NCBI GenBank assembly: GCA_028289185.1
Contig: JAQGGV010000026.1
Span: 1 to 13,350, forward strand
DNA from: Candidatus Saccharimonadota bacterium
GTDB taxonomy: Bacteria > Patescibacteriota > Saccharimonadia > Saccharimonadales > Saccharimonadaceae
Length of the DNA: 13,350 nucleotides
Direction: 5' to 3'
A program made the translations under genes and the position numbers. Under the pieces are notes generated by a model, which saw only the letters and a program-made list of their open reading frames with translations, was not told the origin of the DNA and did no database searches. Below, piece by piece: positions 7,426 through 13,350 of the stretch. The number at the start of each line of letters is the position of its first letter. Position 1 is the first letter of the stretch.

Positions 7426-7455
7426 CTCCCCTGTGCAGCAAACTGCACAGGGGAG
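7426..7455 (+). repeat. Long perfect hairpin after pyrE
   Basis: Arms of 13 perfect base pairs (7426-7438 and 7443-7455) enclose the tetraloop CAAA; a G-T wobble and a further G-C pair can extend the stem to 15. It begins 10 bases after the pyrE stop. No T-run follows, so it probably protects the mRNA 3' end or helps RNA polymerase pause before the terminator downstream. Confidence 0.75.
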
Positions 7456-7470
7456 GCACCACCTCATCTG

Positions 7471-7493
7471 CAAGCCCATGAGGCTTGTTTTTT
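7471..7493 (+). terminator. Rho-independent terminator of pyrFE
   Basis: A six-pair stem, CAAGCC (7471-7476) with GGCTTG (7482-7487), closes a five-base loop and is followed directly by six T residues and then GTT. It lies between pyrE and the next plus-strand gene. Confidence 0.85.
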
Positions 7494-7513
7494 GTTATAT
7501 GTGAGCGTATACC
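7485..7513 (+). promoter_or_regulatory. Possible promoter for the 162-residue gene
   Basis: TTGTTT (7485-7490), at the edge of the terminator T-run, and TATACC (7508-7513) are 17 bases apart. Transcription would begin near 7520, only a few bases before the ATG at 7526, giving an almost leaderless mRNA, which fits the absence of a ribosome binding site. Confidence 0.35.
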
Positions 7514-7525
7514 AATAGCACAACT

Positions 7526-8014
7526 ATGAGTGATGTTAGTGGCAACGAATTTATCCATATCCCAACCTTTGCCGAATATTTTACGTCACTGGGTTACGAG
7601 CAAAAACTGGCTCTGACCAGCTTTTACCTGACCTATTGCGTAGCAGCCCATGACACCGAAACCAAACACTTGGACGATCGCCCGGGTAACTTTCCCTTTG
7701 CCGTCGGACATGTGCGGTCGGCTGACAATACATTATATGTCGCTAACTCCAGGAACGGGGCACACGAAAATCCTGACGATTATCTACTGGTGGCAGCAGG
7801 ATTACACGACAACACTATGCACGTCGACGAATTAGAGGTATTGCAAGTAAAGCACCAGCCCTGGGGCAGGTATGAGGGAATTGATAAAATCATCAATGCT
7901 AAATGGCATGAAACGAGTAAGCGTGTCAGTGTCCGGTTGGGCCATCAAGCATCCGTCACCACTCAGGACAGCAGCGGCCTTGTCATCCAATCCCCGACGC
8001 TGGCTATTGATTAA
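7526..8014 (+). CDS. Hypothetical protein, 162 residues
   Basis: I do not recognise this protein. It is soluble, with no signal peptide or membrane helix. The N-terminal third (FAEYFTSLGYEQKLALTSFYLTYC, spread over about residues 15-38) looks helical. The middle (about 55-110) looks like alternating short strands with several His and Asp residues, including AAGLHDNTMHVDELEVLQV. The last 30 residues are strand-like (SVRLGHQASVTTQD). Nothing in it is a firm active site. It has normal base composition for the window, unlike the GC-rich pyrFE just upstream, and a short leader without a ribosome binding site. Its last 11 bases overlap the end of the convergent 559-residue gene. It is probably a real gene because of its length, promoter-like upstream sequence and position after a terminator. 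Confidence 0.65.
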   Translation: MSDVSGNEFIHIPTFAEYFTSLGYEQKLALTSFYLTYCVAAHDTETKHLDDRPGNFPFAVGHVRSADNTLYVANSRNGAHENPDDYLLVAAGLHDNTMHVDELEVLQVKHQPWGRYEGIDKIINAKWHETSKRVSVRLGHQASVTTQDSSGLVIQSPTLAID

Positions 8015-9683
8015 CTTCGGACGCACGCATACTTGTCATCAGGACTTCTGCAATCGCACCCTTCAGTAATAATCCCGCTTCTGGGTTTTTGTTGTATATT
8101 TCGATAATTCGATCCAACGCTATTCGCCCCTCACAAAACATCCGTAGCGTTGCCGTCATATGACTAATTCGGTCACCATCCTTTTTAGGGATTAGCTGAC
8201 CCGGATTCCGTTTAAACTCACTAAACAAATACTCGAGTGCCGCACCTGGGACAAGAGGAGTATTTGGGTCGGCGGGCGCTGTCACCGGTAGTCCAAGCTG
8301 CTTCTTTATAACGTTTGCGTTGACTTCGGTTAAACGTGTCCTGCCTACCGCGCGCTCGATAATTGCCGTCAGTAATTCATCATTGAAATCATTAAAGCCA
8401 TTACTTTTCTGCCAACCCTCTGGCGGACGAAGAGCAAATTCAAAAACGTCGTATTTATCCAGGTCGAGTTTCTTGCGATTTTCAACATCCCTCAATTCCT
8501 GGGCAGTTGGTTCAATCCTGGCGATTTTTTCACCGTTATCAGTCTCAAAATACGTTTGCGTTTTGGGACCGGGCTTGCCGCCCTCGGCGTCTGGTGCAAT
8601 TTGCTGCCAGTCAATCGGCGCACCGATGAGTAGGGCACTCAGAACCATGCGTGCTTGTTCTGGGCTGTATCTCGCTTTTAACTTTTTCTTTTTCTGCTCG
8701 TATAGATCGATTTCGTTATGAATGTTTGGCCTAGCGCCCCTTTCGGCAAATCGCAATTTGCTGATCTGGGCATAATCCATATCACTAAAAAAGTACTCCA
8801 TACGTTTGCCGTGATCTACGAAGTGCTGTTTTTTCAGATGGTTTTTGTACCAATACAATTCGTTGGTAGCCGCTGCAATCATTTGCCGATCCTCTGTGGT
8901 CACATGGTCCAAAACTTCCTGGCCAAAAACGGTGGTTATAAATTCAATTTCGCGCTCCTGAAACTTCGCCGGTGGAACTTCAATTTCCGGTTGGTCTGGC
9001 GCTTCATTTTCCTCTGGCTGCGGTTCGGCTGGCGCTTCGACCACAGACTGCCTGTTGATGTGATGTGGCATGCTGGCCGGACTAAATGATCGTCGCGGAG
9101 CCTGAGCAGCCTTGACTTCCTCAGCCTGTATCTTCGCCGCGATAACTCGGTAACTATCCAGCACTAGCCATTCAGTCGTGTCCCTATCATGGGGATCTCG
9201 ACTAGCCAGCAGACTACTCATCGTATGCGGCCTGGCAGCACGTGGTAAATCAAAATCCGCAAGTTCAATGATTGCATTTTTCACACCAAAACCAAGGGCT
9301 TCAAAATGTTTGAGATTCGTTAGTTCGTGATCCAGCCATTCCCGCAAAATAGGTCTACCCAGCGCGACATCGACATTATTCAACTTAATTGCATGTCGAT
9401 CCAACAGCCTATCAAGTGCCTTGACTTGGTTCTCGTTGTTATCGCTCGCAGCAAGTTCAACAATCTGGGCACGCAGTTGACGCATTTGCTCATCACGCTC
9501 CATTGGTGGGGCAGTTTTGGCACGCGTATCGGCCAGTTCACCCACCGCCTGTGCTAAGTCCAAGTGAATATCAACCGATCGGTCGACACCTGCAATCCCC
9601 AGCGACCGCCCTACGCCATTGCCGTAACGCTCGGCCGAATCATCGGTCACATCATATGCATCGTTGGTTCGTTCAACACTCAT
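8004..9683 (-). CDS. Hypothetical protein, 559 residues, two helical parts joined by a Pro/Glu-rich linker
   Basis: I cannot assign a family. Residues 1-60 are polar and probably disordered. Residues 60-200 are strongly helical and charged (for example RQLRAQIVELAAS and RLLDRHAIKL). A Pro/Glu-rich linker spans about 214-240. The second helical part (240-559) has a KKKKLKAR basic patch (331-338), an aromatic-rich NELYWYKNHLKKQHF segment (274-288), and a C-terminal GLLLKGAIAEVLMTSM helix. There is no signal peptide, membrane helix or known nucleotide-binding motif. The start is ATG 9683, with AGGT 6 bases upstream; a longer frame to a TTG at 9716 is less likely. It follows the hydrolase gene after about 48 bases and is probably in the same transcription unit. 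The layout resembles a scaffold or adaptor protein, but that is speculation. Confidence 0.8.
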   Translation of the reverse strand: MSVERTNDAYDVTDDSAERYGNGVGRSLGIAGVDRSVDIHLDLAQAVGELADTRAKTAPPMERDEQMRQLRAQIVELAASDNNENQVKALDRLLDRHAIKLNNVDVALGRPILREWLDHELTNLKHFEALGFGVKNAIIELADFDLPRAARPHTMSSLLASRDPHDRDTTEWLVLDSYRVIAAKIQAEEVKAAQAPRRSFSPASMPHHINRQSVVEAPAEPQPEENEAPDQPEIEVPPAKFQEREIEFITTVFGQEVLDHVTTEDRQMIAAATNELYWYKNHLKKQHFVDHGKRMEYFFSDMDYAQISKLRFAERGARPNIHNEIDLYEQKKKKLKARYSPEQARMVLSALLIGAPIDWQQIAPDAEGGKPGPKTQTYFETDNGEKIARIEPTAQELRDVENRKKLDLDKYDVFEFALRPPEGWQKSNGFNDFNDELLTAIIERAVGRTRLTEVNANVIKKQLGLPVTAPADPNTPLVPGAALEYLFSEFKRNPGQLIPKKDGDRISHMTATLRMFCEGRIALDRIIEIYNKNPEAGLLLKGAIAEVLMTSMRASEVNQ

Positions 9684-9731
9684 TATTTTACCTATCGTAC
9701 TCCTGTTATCCGGCAATTAAAAGCAGTAGGT

Positions 9732-10322
9732 TTAAGCATTGTGTGACCGGGCCGCGCGCACCAAAATCGGCGACAGTATCGTCAGCGCCAACCCAATCAC
9801 AACCAAGTGACCAATTGCGGGCAAACGAACTTGTTTGCAACCAGCCAGCAATGTCTCGCGAACCGGCACAACTGGGTCATACAGCGGGTGAATCGACACA
9901 AATTGCTTCTTTTGCTTGGTCGTTAGCTGGCCCAAAGAATCATTTAGGTGATCGAGCGAGACTTTGAACGGCGGATTATTGCGAGTATATATGGACGATA
10001 CGCCCTCTGGGTGGGTGTTTTTGCCACACAGCGTCATGACTTTGTATAGATCATCGCGGCGCGCCATCATATGAATCGCCATCGTACCACCGCCACTTTC
10101 GCCAATTAGCACCACACGTTTGCCATGTGCACGGTCGACTGCCTGGTCAATCCTGGCCAGCTTTTGCTCAAACGTTCCGCTATGCCACACCATCGGCACC
10201 AGTTCCACTGTCACGCCACGGAATCGCCACAGCTTCAGTGCACGCAAACGAAAGCGATCATAATTATCACCAAGCCCTGATAAATACAGAATGTGAATCG
10301 GTTGCTTCATTACTGTACTCAT
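9732..10322 (-). CDS. Small alpha/beta-hydrolase
   Basis: A 196-residue alpha/beta-hydrolase fold protein. HILYLSGLGDNY (10-21) is the first strand and oxyanion loop region, and VVLIGESGGGTMA (70-82) is the nucleophile elbow with Ser76. SIHPLYDPVVP (143-153) supplies the acid Asp149, and AIGHL (169-173) the catalytic His172. The triad is therefore complete. There is no cap domain insertion to speak of and no signal peptide. The last 25 residues are hydrophobic (LVVIGLALTILSPILV), long enough to be a membrane-associating helix. The substrate cannot be told; lipid, ester or thioester are all possible. The first ATG overlaps a perfect TATAAT at 10321-10326. If that hexamer is an active promoter, translation would begin at Met5, 10 bases after it. 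Otherwise the gene is read with the repeat protein 11 bases upstream. Confidence 0.82.
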   Translation of the reverse strand: MSTVMKQPIHILYLSGLGDNYDRFRLRALKLWRFRGVTVELVPMVWHSGTFEQKLARIDQAVDRAHGKRVVLIGESGGGTMAIHMMARRDDLYKVMTLCGKNTHPEGVSSIYTRNNPPFKVSLDHLNDSLGQLTTKQKKQFVSIHPLYDPVVPVRETLLAGCKQVRLPAIGHLVVIGLALTILSPILVRAARSHNA

Positions 10323-10333
10323 TATAACGTCGT

Positions 10334-11638
10334 TTATTGTTTTGGAGGTTCGACAGTACCAGCTAGGCCCCGTTTACCCAACATCCTATCAACCCTCTGA
10401 TCAGCAACTTTTAGCTCTTTACGAAGTTGATGAAGTTCCGCCTGATTTCGCTGTCGTTCAGGATCCTGCAGCTTTATGCGCCGAGCAATCATTTCTTTTT
10501 TGACAGCCGCTTTGGCAGCTACACGGGAACGCAGAATAGCTGCAATTGTCCGTGCCTCATCTATGTCATCGTCCGTAATTTCTATCGGTTTTTTCGGATT
10601 GGCTTTTTCGTATTCTTTTAGTAGGTCAACAGTTGATGGCGGATAGCTTTTTTGGACTCGACTTTTTTTGTCTTTTCGCAGTTCGGGCTCTATGCCAAGT
10701 ATCGCCAGCCTCTCCTCCGCCCACTCTGTTCCGTGACCCGCCAGCCTTGCAACTTCATGCACGTTCAAATAATCTTCACGATCAGGATATTGCTTGTTTC
10801 CCTCGGACTCTTCGCGGAGTAGCTGCACCACCGACGGCGGATAGTGAATGCGGCTGACGCCATTATCATCCTGCCGAATTTCACTAGCTTCCTCGTATGC
10901 CGGCGTCCTCGCATAGACCCATTTTTCGTTTCTACCTAGCGACTTTGCTATACCCCATGCTGTCATCCAGTCTCCACCTGCGCTCGCGCGCTCAACCATA
11001 CTTGCAAGTATGATGTCTAGCGCCTCGCGAGGGTAATGGTCCAGAACCCTTCCGGTCAGTGCCGACCGACGTAACATCGACTCACAACCAGCCTCTCGTA
11101 GTCTGTTGGTTATCCAGTCTTTGTCGGCACCAGTCAGCTCATACAGTTGGTGCATATTGTACCAACCCTCGTCGAGCGGCACCTCCATGGTGATGTGGCG
11201 CAGTTTTCGCAACTCACCCTTGCTGTACATCGTACCGTCGAACTGCGATCTCGGCCTGCGCATAATTCTTGCATCAATTTCGTTCAGTGTCTTTTGTGTC
11301 CAGCCATATGAGCGTCCGAGGTTTTCGGCAATCATCGTAACAGACATTTGGTCGGGTAATTCATAGAATTTCTGTCTCCACTCAAGTTCGTCGCGCAGCA
11401 CGCCCACAGTCCATGGTGGATACATGGCAATTTCCAGACCATCGCTACCTTTTTTTATTTCAGGTTTTATACCAATCTCTTTGACGGTACGGTATACCCA
11501 TCGGTCATATATACCCAGTTCCTCGGAAATCAGCATGGCATTTGCCCATGAACCATTATCCTGAGTATCATCCATGTAACTCAATCTGGCCTCTAGCGGT
11601 ATTTCGGGTAATGGAAACTTCGGTTTCGGATCAGTCAT
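10334..11638 (-). CDS. Protein of five tandem winged-HTH-like repeats with charged C-terminal helix
   Basis: A 434-residue protein that I do not recognise as a named family. Five degenerate units begin near residues 37, 103, 165, 230 and 296, a period of about 65. Each shows the pattern [I/L/V]-x3-[L/T/A]-G-x4-W, then about 20 residues, then a Tyr (usually in YPP or YP), then x3-V/L-x2-L/I. Examples are ISEELGIYDRWVY with MYPPWTVGVL, IAKSLGRNEKWVY with HYPPSVVQLL, and VARLAGHGTEWAE with SYPPSTVDLL. The first half reads like the helix-turn-helix of MerR/excisionase-type domains (IAeeLGvsxxWV) and the YPP part like its wing and following helix. Residues 355-425 form a highly charged helix, possibly a coiled coil. 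A DNA-binding array is the natural inference. No ribosome binding site is seen; GATAAT lies 7 bases before the ATG. Confidence 0.85.
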   Translation of the reverse strand: MTDPKPKFPLPEIPLEARLSYMDDTQDNGSWANAMLISEELGIYDRWVYRTVKEIGIKPEIKKGSDGLEIAMYPPWTVGVLRDELEWRQKFYELPDQMSVTMIAENLGRSYGWTQKTLNEIDARIMRRPRSQFDGTMYSKGELRKLRHITMEVPLDEGWYNMHQLYELTGADKDWITNRLREAGCESMLRRSALTGRVLDHYPREALDIILASMVERASAGGDWMTAWGIAKSLGRNEKWVYARTPAYEEASEIRQDDNGVSRIHYPPSVVQLLREESEGNKQYPDREDYLNVHEVARLAGHGTEWAEERLAILGIEPELRKDKKSRVQKSYPPSTVDLLKEYEKANPKKPIEITDDDIDEARTIAAILRSRVAAKAAVKKEMIARRIKLQDPERQRNQAELHQLRKELKVADQRVDRMLGKRGLAGTVEPPKQ

Positions 11639-11762
11639 ATAGACTATTATCTTTATATTTACGCCGATAATGCAAACATGACCATTATGATTTCTCTGTG
11701 ATATTTCTCATAGAATGTTCAGCACGGCGGCGGTACGCTAGACCTATAGCAAAGGAGGGTGC
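11639..11762. promoter_or_regulatory. Divergent promoter region between the repeat protein and the acidic protein
   Basis: This 124-base gap carries no gene. On the minus strand GATAAT (11646-11651) sits 7 bases before the ATG at 11638, suggesting leaderless transcription. On the plus strand TAGAAT (11711-11716) is a possible -10 box, giving a leader of about 40 bases that ends in the strong AAAGGAGG ribosome binding site before 11763. Because the divergent neighbour looks DNA-binding, autoregulation through this gap is plausible; no clear palindrome was found. Confidence 0.4.
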
Positions 11763-12041
11763 ATGGCAGACGACGATTACACAGTGCAAAGTTATCAGGA
11801 CGATCTAGATGACGACAACAAACCAGATCCATTCATGGAGGAAGAAGCCGAAAACCCCGCAGTCGAAACGTTCGGCATTCCCAATAGCGAGTTTAGGTCA
11901 GAACTGGCCAAGGAACTCGATGATGATGGTTCCGATGGGCTGGTTGCCGACGACAACGTTGGTGACGACGAGGTGGGCGATGACCAACTAGAGCTCGTCA
12001 CTCGCCTAGACGAAAAGAATTTCGAGGACCGGGGCTACTAA
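11763..12041 (+). CDS. Small, extremely acidic protein, unknown function
   Basis: A 92-residue protein with 33 Asp/Glu against 6 Lys/Arg, so a net charge near -27. Acidic runs occur at the start (ADDDY, DDLDDDNK), at 26-30 (EEEAE) and near 66-74 (DNVGDDEVGDDQ). A short less charged middle (VETFGIPNSEFRSELAKEL) may form a helix. There is no signal peptide or membrane segment. It has the best ribosome binding site in the window, AAAGGAGG 4 bases before ATG, so it is probably made in quantity. It is divergent from the repeat protein and ends 12 bases from the end of the convergent dipZ-like gene. Its charge could let it imitate DNA or bind a basic partner; this is inference. It could also be a disordered linker-like or metal-binding protein. 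Confidence 0.8.
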   Translation: MADDDYTVQSYQDDLDDDNKPDPFMEEEAENPAVETFGIPNSEFRSELAKELDDDGSDGLVADDNVGDDEVGDDQLELVTRLDEKNFEDRGY

Positions 12042-12053
12042 ACCCGAGTATCA

Positions 12054-13350
12054 TCAACCGAAGGTAAAGGTGTTCAGTTGCACGCCGGCTGGTACATGTA
12101 TTTCGATGGTTGCATCGCTGTTATAGCTGCTAAAGTGCGCTAGATTGTACAACTGCGCCATGTCTACATGCAACTGCGAATTCTTGATATCGTCGCCGGC
12201 CGATCCACTATCAGATGCCGGTTTGCCATTGATTTTCACATCAAGCGTTGCATCCTTGTTATTGCCCGTGACCAGGTACACATCCTGCGCCATCACGCGG
12301 TATGTCAGCACACTGTCCTTGACCGCCGTTATACCCTCCTCGGATTCGCTCCAGGTACCACTCAATGTCCATTGATTCACCTGGCTGAGGTCGCTCGCCC
12401 TATATGTGTGATTTCCAAATGTCAGACTGTCCTGCCCTATATAATTGCCCGCGCGGGTATAGCCTAGGTACGTTTCGGGCGTGATTGGCTGGTCGTTGAC
12501 ACTCGCATCTTGCGTCGTCGCTTGTCCCGGTACTTTGCCGCCCTTTTCGGCTAGCAGCGTCCGGACGGCTTGCTCTTCCTCGCTATACTCACCCTCGCCA
12601 TTGTGCGTGCGCCGAATCTGTCCATCCTTGTCGATCAGGTAGGTCGCAGGCCAGTATTGGTTGCCGTATGCGCCCCAGGTCAGCAGGTCATTGTCCATGG
12701 CGATTGGATAGTTCAGGCCAGCATCTTTGACGGCTTTTTTAACATTATCCGGGTTTTTCTCAAAGCTAAATTCCGGTGCATGAACTCCAATAATCTCCAG
12801 CCCAGCATCATGGTATTTGGCATACAGATCCTTTAGGTACGGCTGCGTGCGGATGCAGTTAATACAGCTATATGTCCAGAAATCGATCAGCACAACTTTG
12901 CCCTTCAACTCCGAAATATTCAGCGGTTTGCTGTTGATCCAGGTACTGATGCCGGTAAAGTTTGGTGCATTATAGGGGTTTGCTACATTCAGCACGCCAC
13001 CAGTGGTTTTGGCGGGACTATTACTCGTTGGCACAATCAAACTTGATGACAGCGCATCGAAGTTAAACGGCGTATGCTCGGATATCCAGACCTGGAACTG
13101 CGTGTTCCAACCAGTCACAATCAGTAGACCCGTTGCAATGAACAGAATCGCCACCACACGTTGGAACCAGCCACGTGGATTGGCAGCCCAGCGAATTTTC
13201 CGGACCAATTTCTGACCCAGGAATCCGACCAACAGCAGCATCGCGCTCAACCCTACGACATAGGCAATCATATACGTGAGCGCAACACCGAAATTAAGCG
13301 GAAGGACAGTCGCTAGGATGTACCCATAGACAGGGCTGCAACTACTAAAC
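12054..13350 (-). CDS. DipZ-like protein: CcdA membrane domain, thioredoxin/TlpA domain and C-terminal carbohydrate-binding-like domain (N-terminus cut by window edge)
   Basis: The frame stays open past the ATG at 13271 to the right edge, reading CSPVYGYILATVLPLNFGVA, which looks like a CcdA/DsbD transmembrane helix with its Cys-Ser-Pro motif. The gene is therefore a 5'-truncated fusion rather than one starting at 13271; 431 residues are visible. Counting from the codon at 13271, helices at about 2-20 and 38-54 end the membrane domain. A thioredoxin-like domain (about 100-240) carries FWTYSCINCIR (131-141) with redox pair Cys136/Cys139 and the cis-Pro strand YWPATYLIDKDG. Last comes a beta-rich domain beginning TPETYLGYTRAGN with WTLSGTW, as in mycobacterial DipZ. 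CcdA domains pass electrons from cytoplasmic thioredoxin to the outside; the thioredoxin part would reduce extracytoplasmic disulfides. It converges on the acidic gene with no terminator visible between them. Confidence 0.9.
   Translation of the reverse strand, partial: FSSCSPVYGYILATVLPLNFGVALTYMIAYVVGLSAMLLLVGFLGQKLVRKIRWAANPRGWFQRVVAILFIATGLLIVTGWNTQFQVWISEHTPFNFDALSSSLIVPTSNSPAKTTGGVLNVANPYNAPNFTGISTWINSKPLNISELKGKVVLIDFWTYSCINCIRTQPYLKDLYAKYHDAGLEIIGVHAPEFSFEKNPDNVKKAVKDAGLNYPIAMDNDLLTWGAYGNQYWPATYLIDKDGQIRRTHNGEGEYSEEEQAVRTLLAEKGGKVPGQATTQDASVNDQPITPETYLGYTRAGNYIGQDSLTFGNHTYRASDLSQVNQWTLSGTWSESEEGITAVKDSVLTYRVMAQDVYLVTGNNKDATLDVKINGKPASDSGSAGDDIKNSQLHVDMAQLYNLAHFSSYNSDATIEIHVPAGVQLNTFTFG

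Noticed and set aside
8320..9089. Two open frames (133 and 123 residues) on the plus strand
   Set aside because: Both are antisense to the 559-residue gene; the Phe-rich and Ser-rich translations mirror its Lys/Glu codons.
9503..9967. Open frame of 154 residues on the plus strand
   Set aside because: It is antisense to the 559-residue gene and the hydrolase, spans the gap between them, and shows no domain.
12042..12053. Bidirectional terminator between the acidic gene and the dipZ-like gene
   Set aside because: The 12-base gap and its surroundings form no stem and have no T-run.
12054..13271. dipZ-like gene starting at ATG 13271
   Set aside because: The frame continues upstream to the edge with CcdA-like membrane sequence, so this is an internal Met of a longer protein.
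1..13350. Recoded TGA (genetic code 25)
   Set aside because: TGA ends pyrE, the dipZ-like gene, the 88-residue gene and the 57-residue gene at sensible places, and no frame needs TGA read through.

Overview
The window looks like part of a chromosome from a small-genome bacterium, most likely of the Patescibacteria/CPR type; Saccharibacteria would fit. This is inference. It rests on tightly packed genes, weak or absent Shine-Dalgarno sites before most genes, many proteins I cannot place, and the mix of FtsH, MurJ, a short TilS and a DipZ-like protein. TGA ends several genes cleanly (pyrE, the dipZ-like gene, two small genes), so the code is standard and TGA is not recoded as in SR1/Gracilibacteria. 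No rRNA, tRNA, CRISPR array, IS element or integrase was seen. No gap without a gene is longer than about 270 bases.

Region 1 (1-5741, minus strand) is a tightly packed gene series. In transcription order it holds an 88-residue protein resembling the small partners of Y-family polymerases, a DinB-like translesion polymerase, a 57-residue two-helix membrane protein, tRNA(Ile)-lysidine synthetase TilS, the membrane protease FtsH, and the lipid II flippase MurJ, which is cut by the left edge. Joints are 4-10 base overlaps or short gaps (3, 16 and 54 bases). The promoter region carries a 13-base tandem direct repeat that could be an operator.

Region 2 (about 5820-7495, plus strand) is a pyrF-pyrE pair for the last two steps of UMP synthesis. 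It has clearly higher GC (roughly 60% or more in sampled lines) and C/G-ending codons unlike its neighbours. Its leader has an inverted repeat overlapping a three-codon mini-ORF. It is closed by a long perfect hairpin and then a classical terminator. It may have been acquired from a high-GC donor such as an actinobacterium.

Region 3 (7526-12041) is accessory and mostly unrecognised. It holds a 162-residue unknown protein (plus) overlapping tail to tail with a 559-residue unknown protein. Upstream of the latter on the minus strand are a small alpha/beta-hydrolase and a 434-residue protein. That last protein is built from five degenerate repeats of about 65 residues, each resembling a winged helix-turn-helix, followed by a charged helical tail. 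It is transcribed divergently from a 92-residue, extremely acidic protein. This block is the best candidate for an undescribed system.

Region 4 (12054-13350, minus strand, cut by the right edge) is a DipZ-like fusion: the end of a CcdA-type membrane domain, a thioredoxin/TlpA domain with a CxxC site, and a C-terminal beta-rich domain like the carbohydrate-binding-like domain of mycobacterial DipZ. It would move reducing power across the membrane to extracytoplasmic thiols.
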